Positions 34,735 through 46,464 are shown, numbered from the stretch's first letter. The stretch: DNA of 64,000 nt from Pleodorina starrii (GCA_030267565.1 BRXU01000061.1:124001-188000); one strand, 5' to 3'. Notes: generated by a model from the letters alone, not told the origin. Numbers and translations are program-made.

Positions 34735-36732
34735 TCACTGTTTCCCGAGCCGCCCCGCCAGCCAGTCGATGCCATTGTCCACACCCTCCCCGGAGAGGCC
34801 ATTGGAGGGCACGATCTGCCAGGGCCGGTCCTTGATGTCATCGAGTCCAAGCGCCTACAGTGGCAGTGGCGCGGGGGTCGGCGGCGTGGCGGGGTTCAAT
34901 GGGGGCTGTTGCTTCATAGACCCCGTGTGCGTGGTGCGAATACTGGTGCAAGGACAGGGACGGGACGCTTTGATTGTCCGACGCTGAGCTTCTCACGCTT
35001 CGAAGCTGCGCCGGATGCTCACGGACTGGCCAAAAATGGAATGGCGGAGATCCCAGGGTCCATTTGCGATTCCAACATGCTCCGCATGCGGCACAAGTCC
35101 CCTCCTCGGTGCGATGCCTGTGCGCATGCTTGGAAGACCCCCCCCATCTGCTGCATTTGAACGGCGGTACCACGCCTAGCCACGCTCAGCCCCAAAGCGA
35201 AAGGTGGGCAATTTTGCGTTGGACCCGGCCTGATCGCAGTCCCTGAGCCCAGCCCACCCTTTCGCTGCCTGCCCCAGTGCACCGTCGTCCTTTCATCGCC
35301 CGGCCCAGCCGCGCAGTTTCCCTCCACCGACCGATCCCCAGCATTCCTGCCCTCATCCACCCTTCGAATATCTTTCACCGCCCTCTCCCGCCACCTGCGC
35401 GATCTCCACGGGCGGCATTGCCACCGCCAGGTCCTTCTTGTTGGCGAAGAACAGCACCGGCACCTTGCGCAGGTTGTGGTGCGCCAGCATGTGCTCCATT
35501 TCGTCACGGGCCACCACCCTGCGAGCGACACCGGGAACCGACCGGCCGATCAATCTGTACAGTAGAACTTCGTATGCAAAATGCAAAACATATGTAAAAC
35601 TTCGCCGATCGATAAGTAATGTGTGCCAGGCTTCACCGGAAGCAGGCCACCGTGTGTAAGCACAAGAAGTCAGCACTGTGGTCGCGACTCGTCGGTGGGG
35701 GGGCTCTCAGCCCCAGCTTCCACACGAAAGGCACGGCTCCCGAGCAGCATCGAGCCGTGACCCGGAGGACGGACGGACATGGGCCCACCCACATGCGCAG
35801 CTTATCCGCCGAGTCCACCACGAAGATGACGGCGTCAGCTTCCCGGTAGTACTGCTCCCATAGAGTGCGGTACCGCCCGGCGCCCGACATGTCGAAGACC
35901 GTGAACGTCAAGGATCTGCGCCGGGTACCGGGGCAAGCGAGGGGGCAGTTGACGCTTCTTGTCGCACGGTACGTCTGGGGTGCTGAGACCACCGCTGATC
36001 ATGACAGGGACAAATGCCTATGGCGGACACCGCCGTGGTCCCTACCCAGCGCCACGGACACAGACCCAGTTCCACGGTCTGAGTCCGCAGATGTGCGTGA
36101 GGGCCCACGGCTGCGGACGCAGACCGTGGGACTCGAACTCCGCACGTGAATCGCCTCGATTGGCATGTTGGTGCCGCACTGGACACACACCCGTGCTCCA
36201 GACGCGGCGTGTGTGCAGCAGCCGCTCGTCTCAGGCATGGTGGCATACACCCAGGGAGTTCCCCCGTAAATTTCAGCCCGTTGGTGTAATCCAGCCTCTT
36301 CGGGGGGCGGGTCAGGAGGCATTGCGCCTTCCTTACCCTTTCTGCAGCTCGTCCACGGAAAACCCGACAGTAGGCGCCACCTCCGCGCTTTGCTTTGGCC
36401 GAGGCTGCGGGAAGCGCGCACCCACAGGGTTAGCCCACTCTGGTCGGGACTTCCCACAGCGAGGTAGGACGAAGGGGCGCTTAGGTAAGGAGTGCGGGGC
36501 CCAGCACGGCATCGCCTCCACGACAATGCGCGCACCTTTAAGCGTTCGATTATGGTCGTCTTGCCGCTGTTGTCCAATCCCACGACGAGCACGTTCACCT
36601 GCCACCGGATAGAGGCAGCACGTACTACAACCAAGCCGACATCAAGGTAGGGCCGTTCAGTACACCCGTGCTCTCCCACACCTTTTTCCCCGATACTCCA
36701 AGGAACGAGAGAAGCTTATCGAACAATCCCAT
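34735..36732 (-). CDS. ARL6: ARL6/BBS3, Arf-like small GTPase of the BBSome pathway
   Basis: Six exons give 182 residues: 36682-36732, 36536-36598, 36337-36404, 35793-35915, 35395-35518 and 34735-34854. Gly2 follows Met (M-G-L-F-D-K-L) with an amphipathic N-terminal helix, as expected for a membrane-binding Arf-like GTPase. G1 is G-L-D-N-S-G-K-T-T (Lys30, Thr31), switch I is A-P-T-V-G-F-S, switch II is [10 protein letters not shown], and G4 is F-A-N-K-K-D (Asp131). D-M-S-G in place of D-x-G-G, plus the S-F-T-V-F-D and R-P-W-Q-I segments, identify ARL6. GTP-bound ARL6 recruits the BBSome to membranes for ciliary cargo export. The residue equivalent to human Gln73 is Ala73, as I recall for Chlamydomonas BBS3. 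An inverted repeat lies in the intron between exons 3 and 4. Confidence 0.93.
36068..36133. repeat. Hairpin-forming inverted repeat in an ARL6 intron
   Basis: 36072-36090 (CCACGGTCTGAGTCCGCAG) pairs with 36111-36129 with one mismatch across a 20-nt spacer. Pairing extends a few bases beyond. It lies within the intron between the third and fourth ARL6 exons. Confidence 0.75.
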
Positions 36733-37297
36733 GGCCCCGCCTTAGCCCTTGCAGCTGTTGCCTCGATGTCGCAGTCGAAGTAAAGCTCAGTCGCCCGTGC
36801 TTCCTGTGCTTGGTGTACAAGTTGCGAGCGTCTAAATGATAATTGAAAGAAAGTCCAGTACGTGTTTGTTTCCACTGGCCTGTCCTCTGGAAGCTAGCAG
36901 CTGCAAAGAATGCTAGGCTAGCGAGCACAGCTGGATTTCCGGAAAATGTTCTTAAAGTTCGAAACGCGCAATTATGTGAATTCTGTCCTTATGCTTTGAC
37001 TTTTGCGTCTTTTGGACCAACTGAACCGATGGTGTTCGTACATTTTGGGTGATTCAATAAACCTTTGCTGTGGTGAGTCGGTGCTAGAATTATGGTGTTT
37101 GAACTTTGCCTTGTAACGACTGATTTTAAAAATTAGTACTGGAGCGAAAAGCTGGCGATGCGTTGATAACGAAGGGCTTCGCAGAGGCCTCATTCAGCGT
37201 GTGGACGCGAGGAAAAGTACATCATGTGTCAGTAACATCGTCCAACTACATCATTTTCCCACGAATGCGATTGATTAGGGCATAGGGGGAAGCGACA
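36733..37297. promoter_or_regulatory. Shared divergent promoter region of ARL6 and the epsin gene
   Basis: The two start codons are 565 bp apart and point away from each other, so this segment must hold both promoters and 5' UTRs. No clear TATA box is seen on the ARL6 side. The epsin side is AT-rich. I could not identify a defined transcription-factor site. Confidence 0.5.
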
Positions 37298-40200
37298 ATG
37301 AACATGAACATAAACTTTAACGCCGTTCTGAACACCTTGGCTGCGAAGGCTAAGGCGCTCGCGCTAAATGTTACGGAGATCGAGGTGATATACATGCCGG
37401 GGCTGATTAGAAACGCCATGGTTGGCAGCCGACCATTGTTTCTCATACACGTGTGTTCGTGCGTGCACCACAGCTGAAAGTGCTGGAAGCAACGAACGAG
37501 GAGCCATGGGGACCTCATGGAAAGGACATGCAAGGTGCGTTGAGCTCGAGGTAAACCGCTGATCGGACGTTCTTTCCGCGCTTGAAGACCGCCCGTTGCG
37601 CTCGGCTCCAGAGATTGCGCGGGCGGCGGAAGACCCGGAGAAATATAACCTGATTATGAACGTAATCAGTGAGCGGCTGCAAATGCGTGAGGAGAACTGG
37701 CGGTTGTGCTACAAGGCACTTTTACTGCTGGAATTCATGGTTAAGCATGGACCGTGGGTAAGCTGACCCGGGGGGAGGGATAGGGGGAGTTGGGGAGGTA
37801 TAGGAGAGTTGGGGAGGGCGGGGGCTATGTCTTCGCCGGAGGCGTGGGCAGGCGGGGCTGCACTGTCTGCGGGTTTTTCTGCTGCAGGCCGTCCAGAGCC
37901 GCCAATTTGTTGCGCACCCAGATTAAGTAACCGGCTATCCGGCACAAAATGTGGGTTTTGTCGGATTGTGCATTCGTAGAGACCACCGCGCATGGGCTGC
38001 TCGCAACTCACAGCCGTGTAATCCGCCGCACGATACGGATGCCCTGGCCCTGCAGGCTCGGGGGTCGCTTATTTAGCAAGTTGGTGTCGTGTCGTTCTAC
38101 TAATGCGTCTCAGCATACAACGCTTATGTGCATGGCCTGAGGTTTTGCCTCCGCAATACTACTGCCGCCACCGCCCTTGCATCCTGTCCTCAGCGTGTCG
38201 TTGACGAGCTGCAGCGCAGCGTCTCCTCCCTGGAGCGCCTCCGCGACGACTTCGAGTACAAGGACCCGTCGGGACGCGACCAGGTGAGGCTGACACCGTG
38301 AAGGCCTTCCATCGGGAGCAAAGCGTTTGGGGGAACGGGCCTTGGGCAATCTACCAGGGGCCGTCCGCATCGCACACAGCGAACCCGCAGGTGTGTATCA
38401 TTGCCCTCGTACAGACTCTGTACGTGGGCCTCAACAACACGGTATACGGATTCGAACCCAAACCCAAACCCACACCTAGACCGTTTTGCAACTTAGGGTT
38501 GCCAACACGCGGTCCTCACTAGCCCCTCAGTAGCCCCTGAATGCCGTACTCGCAGGGCATCAATGTGCGGCAGCGGGCGGGCGAGCTGGCGGCGCTGGTC
38601 TGCAACGTCGACCGCGTGCGGCAGGAACGCGAGAAGGTACAGCATGAGCCTGAGGGGCATCCATGCGACCAAGTGACATTCGCGCGCGTTTTAGTGGGAT
38701 ATGGTTTAAGAAATGATGAAGGGTGCATGGGTACGAAGGCCCTTGCTGACGCGCCCGAAATGTCAAGCGATCTCTCCTTAATTCCCACCACGCCAGGCTG
38801 CGCGTAACGCCAACAAGTTTAAAGGTGTCTCCTCATCGGACGTCCGAGGCGGCTTCGGAGGCAATTACAGCACCGGCGGCGGCGGCGGCAGCTACGGGTA
38901 CGGCGGCTTTGGGGGTGGCGGTGGCGGCTTCGGGGGTGGCGGTGGCGGCTTTGGGAGTGGCAGCGGTGGCTTTGGCAGTGGCGGCGGCGGCAGCCGGAGT
39001 CAGGTGGGCTGGGGGTTATAAGGGGCATCAAGCGCACATCTTCGTCTTCGGGTCCCGCGGCAATGGCACGCTGATGGGAGGGTGTGGGGTACACTCGCCG
39101 CTGCTTAGGCACCACCGCTATGCAGCTGCCTTACCAGGCGCCGATTTACGCTGTACGGGCCTAAATGTGGACGTGAATCAGCTTTGCGGCTCCGGCCGTC
39201 CCCCTAATCACGGTATGGCCAGAAGTTGGTGGCAACATCTCGTGCCATACGCTTAGTGCCTGTGTCTCCGTGCATATCCGGTGCAAATTGATTTAATTTG
39301 CTGTGTTTGGGGTGGGTCGAAGACCGACTATGCACCGTGGGCCGCCCTGCGGCGGAATTCACTGCACGAACCACAATGGACCATGCCTTCTCGCGTGTCC
39401 GTTTGCGACAGGGCTTTGGCAGCACGGAGAGCGTCCACAAGCCGGGCTCGTACCAGAACCGCAGCGTCGGGTCGGACCACACTGCGGGATCTGGGCGGGC
39501 GGCATCGGTGGGGCCCCGTGACGAAGGCTTCCGGGCCGTTGGCGGTGGCGGCGGCGGTGGCGGTGGCGAGGAGCCGGAGGACCCGTTCGAGGCGACCCGC
39601 AAGCGGATCGAGAGGCTCAAGGCGGAGGGAGCGCTGCAGGACTCCGCGGGGGCGCCCCCGGGGCTTGCGGACCCTGCAGCTGCAAGTGCGTGCCCACTGC
39701 GGCTTGGGAGCTAGGGAAGCGATGTAGAGCGCAGCGGCTTTGGATTACAATGCTAGCAGTTTGCTGATGTGGCTTAATTCAAACTTGAAAACGTGAATGA
39801 CCAGCGGTGCTTGCTCGTTGGTAAGGATGTGGTCTGCGGAAGCCCCTGTCGAGCCATTCCGGTGCTTGCTTCGGCAACGCCGCCCCCAAGGGTGGAGTAA
39901 TACGGACTAGGCAGCCGGAATGCAGCGCCCCGAGCCGATTACATAAATCGTTCAACGATGTGCACGGAGCTATGGCAGGTCCGGCTCATCTGACGCTGGT
40001 CCCTTTCCTGCTCGCGCATCGGGTGCACCCTTGCTTCTCTCTGACCGTGCAGACGCCAAGCTTCCCAAGAAGCTGTCGGACGTGAAGATCAACCCCGCGG
40101 TGGCCGCCACCTTTGCCCACATCAGCATCCCATCGTCCAGCAGCGCCTCCAGCCTGGGTGCGTACCAACGTGCCCGCGCTGTCAGTACCTGTCTTGCCTC

Positions 40201-41923
40201 ACCTGCTATTAAGACTTCAAGGCCGTCGCGACGCTAGGATTCCACAAAGCATCCGCCCATGTCATTAGAGCCCAACGGTCGGCATCCTGTTGCAAGGCGC
40301 TACGCGTATCCAACCGTGCCATCCTGCAACCCTTCCTTGCAGGCAAGCTGGCACCGCCGCCAGCCTCAGGCATTCCCGTTAAGCCAGGTGCCCCGCAGCA
40401 GAGCAGCAGCAACTCGCTGGACCTCTTTGGGGAGCAGCTTTCCGACATGCAGCCGGCGGCCCAGCCGTCGCAGCAGCAGGGCGGCGCCGCGGCCGTGGGC
40501 CTGGACTGGGACGCCGCCTTCGGGACTGCGGAGCCGAGCGGCGCGTCCACGAACGCAACCGCTGTCACTGGAGGACCAAGCGCCGATCCCTTCGCAGACT
40601 TCGCGGGCGCGGCTCCGGCGGCACCGGCGCCGGCGCCGGCCGCTGCGCCTGCCGGGGTGAGCTTTTGGGAAGTGTGATCCCTTACCGGAAGGGTTGTGGT
40701 GGCCGAAATCGGCCACAAGGTGTTTGCACCAACCCATACCTCGACGGATGGGCTGAAGAGTCCCCGACCATGTAGTGGCTAATGGCAACGTGGAACGAAC
40801 TAACTGAAGTTGATGACCTCGCTACGCAACGTTACAGGGTTTCGACTCGCTCTTTGGCGCTGGAGGCGGCGGCAGCAGCAGCAGCGTAACGACTACCGCC
40901 ACGGGCGCCAGCGGCCGGCCGCCAGTGCGGCCCCCTCTTTCATTAGACGACTTTGCCGAGCTGGGCGACCCATCCCCAGCGGCGGCCCCCCCGGCAACGG
41001 GCTTGCCATCTCTCACAGCACCTGCCGCGGATCCCTTCGGAGCACTGGCGTCGTCCTCATCTACAGGCCTAGCGGTGTCAATGTCTGCAGCGGCGGCAGC
41101 ACGGCCAGCACCAGTCACAGGCGCGGATCCCTTCGCGGCGCTGTCCGCGCCGCGGGCTGCTGCACCCGCACCGATGGCGCCGCCACTAGCGAGGCCTGCA
41201 CCGGGAGCGCCCCTGCCGTTCGATGCTTTTGGGGCGGCCCCGCCGCAGCCGGCGCGGACACCGCAGCCCCCGGCAGCAGCGGCCGACCCCTTTGCGGTGC
41301 TTGCTTCCTCATCCACGCCGGCGCCTGTGCCGATGGCATCCGCGGCGCGGCACGCCCCGCAGCCCGCGGCGGCGGCGCCGTTTGACCCTTTCATGTCGGC
41401 GCCTGTGGCCATGAGGCCGGCCGCGCCAGCGCCTGCGTTCGATGCATTTGGGTCGGCGTCTGCGGCCCCACCGCCGGCGGCGGCGAGCAGCTTTGACGAT
41501 TTCTTCGGGGCGAGCTCCTCAGCGCAAGCCGGTGCGTGTTTGCCTGGCGTGGCACAGCACGGCGTATTCAACCTGCAATTTATTGGCCTCGCCGTGGACG
41601 TCTATCCACTGGTCACCAGCGTATCCACTGTCGCTGCAGCCACATTTTCAACATCACGGCGTCCACATTGAATTAATACCGCACTTACCGAAACGAACTC
41701 CCTGTCGTCCTCAACCCCAGGTCCGGCGCCCGCTCCAGTCACGGCGGACCTATTCGCGGGGGCGTCGTTCACCGCCGCCTTCCCGCCGCCTCCGGCGCCC
41801 GCCGCCGCTGCAACACCGGCAGCTGCAGCCAACGGAGCCGCCATGGCCATGAACAAGACGGGGGCTGCACATGGTTCCGCCGGGCACAAGAACACTGACC
41901 CATTCGCTGGCCTCGGCTTTTAG
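37298..41923 (+). CDS. Epsin-like ENTH-domain clathrin adaptor
   Basis: Eleven exons give 753 residues: 37298-37384, 37474-37534, 37612-37757, 38194-38283, 38556-38636, 38797-39003, 39412-39685, 40053-40157, 40343-40656, 40838-41531 and 41721-41923. The start is the first ATG of the frame. Residues ~15-165 form an ENTH domain: T-E-I-E-L-K-V-L-E-A-T-N-E-E-P-W-G-P-H-G, then N-W-R-L-C-Y-K-A-L-L-L-L-E-F-M-V-K-H-G, F-E-Y-K-D, and G-I-N-V-R-Q-R-A. It binds phosphoinositides. A Gly/Phe/Tyr-rich stretch (exon 6), a Lys-rich segment and a long Ala/Pro-rich tail follow. The tail carries repeated D-P-F-A and S-F-D-D-F-F peptides and ends D-P-F-A-G-L-G-F; these look like AP-2/AP-1 appendage-binding motifs. 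The protein probably acts in clathrin-coated vesicle formation at the TGN/endosome or plasma membrane. Confidence 0.9.
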
Positions 41924-43778
41924 TGCTTCAATAACATCCTGAATTTATAGAAGGGGCACTGCAGCGTCGGGGGACCGTGGTGTCGCCTGACATCCGGTGC
42001 CATTAGGCTTGTGAAACAAAGGGGAGGGAAGGGCATATATGGTCTAGGTTGATCATTGTGTGGCGTGTTCAAGTGCTTGCTTGCGACGGCAGGGTCTATG
42101 AACTCGTGGTTATTAATTGCAGCTTGGGCCTGGTACCTCGTGTTGTGGGGGGGCACATAACCATTGTGGGGGGACACCAGCCATTTTTGGCTCGTACACA
42201 TGTAATGCCTCATGCCTCTGCGGAAGACCTTCAACGGGGAGTGGTTAGCTCAAGAGTCTAGCTGTACGGGTGGCTTAGTACGACCGTTGTGCAGCGTGCC
42301 CGCAGAGCTCCGAGCTGGTGTTTGTTTCCTCGTCTTTAACGCTGTTTAGCGGTTTAGCTGCAGTCGTTGCGGCCTTAATTGAAGATGCAGCCATTCACCC
42401 GCACCGCACCGCAAACTCCAAACTCCTAACCTGACAATGAACTCATTTGAGTTCAACACCTGGCAAACCGCGGGGCTGGCTTGCGTGTGTGTATGCGTGT
42501 GTGTGCGTTTTGTTGCGTCGTCAAATCGCCCTCGCAGTAGTTCATTAGCCGTCACACCATCATGCAAGCACGGATTCCAGGAGGATGCGTCTCGCGGCGG
42601 CGTTAAGCGCTACGGGCGGCCCGTCCGCTATCAATAGTGGCGGCCCGGCTTCCAGAAGCAAGAGAGTGCACGGGTAGCTAGACCATTCACCCGCCGGCGG
42701 CCCAGGGCTTGGGTGCGACCCATGGGTCATCGAGGAGAGCTATCCATATGCAGCCCGCCGCCACTTTACGGTAGTTCATTTCGACGACCTTGGTCCGCGT
42801 CAGGGCATTGGCAGGTACCCAAAACGTTGGATAAGCAGCTGTGCTGACTGGGACCGCCTCGGAAGGGAAATGACGCGACGGGAATTATGGCGCTTTTCCA
42901 GCAGCCCGCCGGGGGAGCGCGGGAGGTTAGGGGATTCCAGCTTCCGATGAGGTCAGGGGGTACCCGGCACCAGAGGCAGCAGAACCCTTAACCGAAGATG
43001 ACTGCACCAACAGGCACCTAAATCCAAACACACCAAACGCACTTTGCGACCAGCTCAGCGAATGGGCGATCATGCGGTCAAGATAGAAGCGCGGGCACAC
43101 CGCAGGACGGAGGTTCACACTGTGATTATGCCTGGCGCGCGCAGTGGTTGCGACTCACGCACAGAAGCACAGAAGCTTTCCGTTGCGTCCTGCTATCAAT
43201 GGTTGTGGATAACGGCGAAAAGCGGCGAAGCCAGCCAGCCGTGCGTGATTGGTCATGCATCGCGCGCGCTGCTGACTCATTTGCAAAACCGCACCGCGAT
43301 GCAGTGGCATGGCTCGCCCCAAGTGTAGTCGTACGGATAGGATGGTCCTGATTGTGAGCTTGGTGTTAGCCACGGGAACTGCTTCTTGAGGGGCAAGCCA
43401 ATGTCCAAGGCCAATATACCTCAACCCTACTACGTAGCTGCTACTATTGCTCAACACTTAGGCTTTCGTCCCTTGAGGGGCGAGCCAACTTGAGGGGCGA
43501 GCCAATCGTGTCGTACTGAACCCACGTTGCCGCGCGTCCGGACGCCCTCTTGGCCTCATTGTGACGAAATTGATCACAATAAACTCAGAGCGTAATTGAG
43601 GAAACCGTTTGCCGCAGCCCAAGGCAACTTTGAGGTTCCGGATAAGTTTTTGTACTTTCCGACACGTTCCAACGGCGCCGCGTGGGCAGCCCAGGTAGCT
43701 GGCCAAGCAGCAGCCGCAGCGCCAAACAGCCGCAGCGCCTTGCTGCTTGGCTTCAAAAATGGTTGCAAGAAAACAAGC
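41924..43778. other. Intergenic region upstream of the inverted-repeat block
   Basis: It begins with the epsin 3' UTR. No exon resembling homoserine dehydrogenase or any other family was recognised, although the truncated dehydrogenase downstream would need upstream exons somewhere. Three copies of CTTGAGGGGCRAGCCAA lie at 43385, 43472 and 43489, the last two in tandem. Confidence 0.4.
42201..42205 (+). terminator. TGTAA poly(A) signal of the epsin gene
   Basis: TGTAA on the coding strand 278 nt after the TAG stop, well placed for an algal 3' UTR. Confidence 0.6.
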
Positions 43779-44192
43779 CTCTCCCTCATCATCGCTGTCA
43801 TCGGCAAGATCAACGACCTCCTGCTGCTGTCGCCGCTGTCCCTGCTGTCCCTGCTGCTGCTGCAGCTGAGGCGGCTGCCCGGCGGCTGGGTCCCCAGCGG
43901 CTGCACCCCCTCCAGCACCAGCAGCAGCGGTGGCCGTGGTGGCCGCCGCCGCTTCTAGGCGGACGTATACGTTTATCACCAGCGGCTGCTCCTCCTCCCC
44001 CTCCGGCTGGTGCTGCTGTTCAGCAAGGGCACCAACAGCAGGTGCCCTTGCTGCTGCTTGGCGGCAGCAGTCGACCCCTCCCTCACCCAAAGCCGCACGA
44101 GTCGACCTTTTTAGCACGCTGCTGCTGAAGCCATTTGCCCAGGTTGGTGGCGTGCCATGTGGACGCCTAATCGCTGCGGAACAGCTCGGCAT
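43458..44192 (-). CDS. Unknown 244-residue ORF overlapping repeat copy A
   Basis: An ATG-started frame begins inside repeat copy A and leaves it near 43779. The first ~135 residues correspond to sequence also present in copies B and C (V-I-N-V-Y-V-R-L-E and D-L-A-D-D-S-D-D-E-G-E). The rest is unique and has several Cys residues (R-C-G-C-C). No family is recognised. It could be part of a transposon or duplicated gene. The upstream part of the repeat carries a second open frame (around G-R-Y-R-C-R-V and D-L-K-I-P-D-L-Q-V-A), so the real gene, if any, is spliced or broken. Low-complexity runs make a non-coding origin possible. Confidence 0.25.
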   Translation of the reverse strand: MPSCSAAIRRPHGTPPTWANGFSSSVLKRSTRAALGEGGVDCCRQAAARAPAVGALAEQQHQPEGEEEQPLVINVYVRLEAAAATTATAAAGAGGGAAAGDPAAGQPPQLQQQQGQQGQRRQQQEVVDLADDSDDEGEACFLATIFEAKQQGAAAVWRCGCCLASYLGCPRGAVGTCRKVQKLIRNLKVALGCGKRFPQLRSEFIVINFVTMRPRGRPDARQRGFSTTRLARPSSWLAPQGTKA

Positions 44193-44429
44193 CCGGTAGG
44201 TCGCAGCTCCCCTCGGTTGCTGCTGCCTCTGGCACTGCCCGCGGGTCCAGCAGCTGCACCTTGAAGGGCGGCTTCATGGTGGGCCCCAGCAGCCTCGCCA
44301 CCTGGAGGTCGGGGATTTTCAGGTCCTCGCTGCGATCTCCGATGTTGTTCTTCTTCAGGAGCACCCTGCAGCGGTATCTCCCTGCTGCAGCGCCATCAGC
44401 GCCATCGGACAATCAGATGGAAGCGACTG
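43779..44429 (-). repeat. Inverted-repeat block, copy A
   Basis: It is the reverse complement of 44439-45079 over ~650 nt with scattered substitutions and small indels. The two arms meet at a 9-nt centre (44430-44438) flanked by perfectly complementary 24-nt ends. Similarity stops at CCTCTCCCTCATC near 43779, where copy B continues differently. Confidence 0.85.
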
Positions 44430-44438
44430 CACTGCTTC

Positions 44439-45553
44439 CAGTCGCTTCCATCTGATTGTCCGATGGCGCTGATGGCGCTGCGGCAGGGAGATACCGCTGC
44501 AGGGTGCGCCTGAACAAGAACAACATCGGAGATGGCAGTGAGGACCTGAAAATCCCCGACCTCCAGGTGGCGAAGCTGCTGGGGCCCACCATGAGGCCGC
44601 CCTTCAAGGTGCAGCTGCTGGACCCGCGGGCAGTGCCAGAGGCAGCAGCAACCGAGGGGAGCTGCGACCTACCGGATGCCGAGCTGGTCCGCAGCGATCA
44701 GGCGTCCACATGGCACGCCACCAACCTGGGCAAATGGCTGGAGCAGCAGCATGCTAAAAAGGGCGACTCGTGCGGCTTTGGGTGAGGGAGGGGTCGACTG
44801 CCGCCCAGCAGCAGCAAGGGCACCACCAGCAAGGGCACCACCAGCCGGAGGGGGAGGAGGAGCAGCCGCTGTTGATAAACGTATACGTCCGCCTAGAAGC
44901 GGCGGCGGCCACCACGGCCACCGCTGCTGCTGGTGCTGGAGGGGGTGCAGCCGCTGGGGACCTAGCCGCCGGGCAGCCGCCTCAGCAGCTGCAGAAGCCG
45001 CAGCAGGGACAGCAGTGACAGCGGCGACAGCAGCAGGAGGTCTTTCATCTTGCCGATGACAGCTATGATGAGGGAGAGGAGCAGCAGCAGCAGCTGGCCG
45101 CTCAGGTGGGCTCATCGCTCGCAAGCCGCCCAGGAGCTGTAGGTGGGTGAGAGCAACCCACCATGCATGACGTGAAGGTCGTAGTTGCGCCTAGGATGCA
45201 ACCGAGGGAGCAGATGCAAGGAAACGTCGGACCGGGCATTTTCACAGTGAAGTCCATGGCTTCTTGGGAATAGCTTGTGGGCCGCTTGTGAGATGGCCTC
45301 CCTGTGCACGCTGGATTAGGCCCGTGCTGCCGCCACTGTTGCCGACACCCAGGTCGCCCAGCTCAGCACCATGATTGCCAACTACGAGGCCACATGCAAG
45401 GACCTGGACATGAAGGTGCAGGTGTGTCGGTACTGGCTTCCTAATCATGATGGCTGCAAGCTGATGTCGCTAGCTGGCAGACCATTGGCGGGTCGTGCAA
45501 GGGGGCAGGAAACGTGAAAGGCCCTGCCGCGGGCAAGCAATGCAGTGAACCGA
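44439..45553 (+). repeat. Inverted-repeat block, copy B
   Basis: Central copy, shared by two nested palindromes. 44439-45079 pairs with copy A and 44680-45553 pairs with copy C. The open frame at ~44456-44785 has no ATG at its start; it shows L-K-I-P-D-L-Q-V-A-K-L-L-G-P and N-L-G-K-W-L-E-Q-Q-H and matches nothing I know. Near 45360 another short frame contains Q-L-S-T-M-I-A-N-Y-E-A, coiled-coil-like. This suggests a fragment of an exon-intron gene or mobile element. Confidence 0.9.
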
Positions 45554-45594
45554 TCCCAGCTCCCTGGGGGCGACCCGGCGCACTGCATTGCCGG

Positions 45595-46464
45595 TCGGTT
45601 CACTGCATTGCTTGCCCGCGGCAGGGCCTTTGACGTTTTCTGCCCCCTTGCACGACCCGCCAATGGTCTGCCAGCTAGCGACATCAGCTTGCAGCCATCA
45701 TGATTAGGAAGCCAGTACCGACACACCTGCACCTTCATGTCCAGGTCCTTGCATGTGGCCTCGTAGTTGGCAATCATGGTGCTGAGCTGGGCGACCTGGG
45801 TGTCGGCAACAGTGGCGGCAGCACGGGCCTAATCCAGCGTGCACAGGGAGGCCATCTCACAAGCGGCCCACAAGCTATTCCCAAGAAGCCATGGACTTCA
45901 CTGTGAAAATGCCCGGTCCGACGTTTCCTTGCATCTGCTCCCTCGGTTGCATCCTAGGCGCAACTACGACCTTCACGTCATGCATGGTGGGTTGCTCTCA
46001 CCCACCTACAGCTCCTGGGCGGCTTGCGATGAGCCCACCTGAGCGGCCAGCTGCTGCTGCTGCTCCTCTCCCTCATCATAGCTGTCATCGGCAAGATGAA
46101 AGACCTCCTGCTGCTGTCGCCGCTGTCACTGCTGTCCCTGCTGCGGCTTCTGCAGCTGCTGAGGCGGCTGCCCGGCGGCTAGGTCCCCAGCGGCTGCACC
46201 CCCTCCAGCACCAGCAGCAGCGGTGGCCGTGGTGGCCGCCGCCGCTTCTAGGCGGACGTATACGTTTATCAACAGCGGCTGCTCCTCCTCCCCCTCCGGC
46301 TGGTGGTGCCCTTGCTGGTGGTGCCCTTGCTGCTGCTGGGCGGCAGTCGACCCCTCCCTCACCCAAAGCCGCACGAGTCGCCCTTTTTAGCATGCTGCTG
46401 CTCCAGCCATTTGCCCAGGTTGGTGGCGTGCCATGTGGACGCCTGATCGCTGCGGACCAGCTCG
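45595..46464 (-). repeat. Inverted-repeat block, copy C
   Basis: Reverse complement of 44680-45553, almost base for base. A 68-residue translation at 45242-45448 (-) and 45700-45906 (+) is identical, as is ~140 residues at 44690-45115 (-) and ~46028-46460 (+). Copies B and C are separated by a 41-nt spacer (45554-45594). The high identity indicates a much younger duplication than A versus B. Confidence 0.92.

Noticed and set aside
38448..38460. GGTTCGAATCC on the minus strand, a perfect tRNA B-box word
   Set aside because: The flanks do not form a T-stem, D-arm or acceptor stem in the right positions, and it lies in an epsin intron next to an AAACCC run; not a tRNA.
44456..44785. 110-codon ORF in repeat copy B as a genuine gene
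   Set aside because: The apparent start is TTG and the frame is simply open from the palindrome centre. I describe it as repeat content rather than a separate gene.
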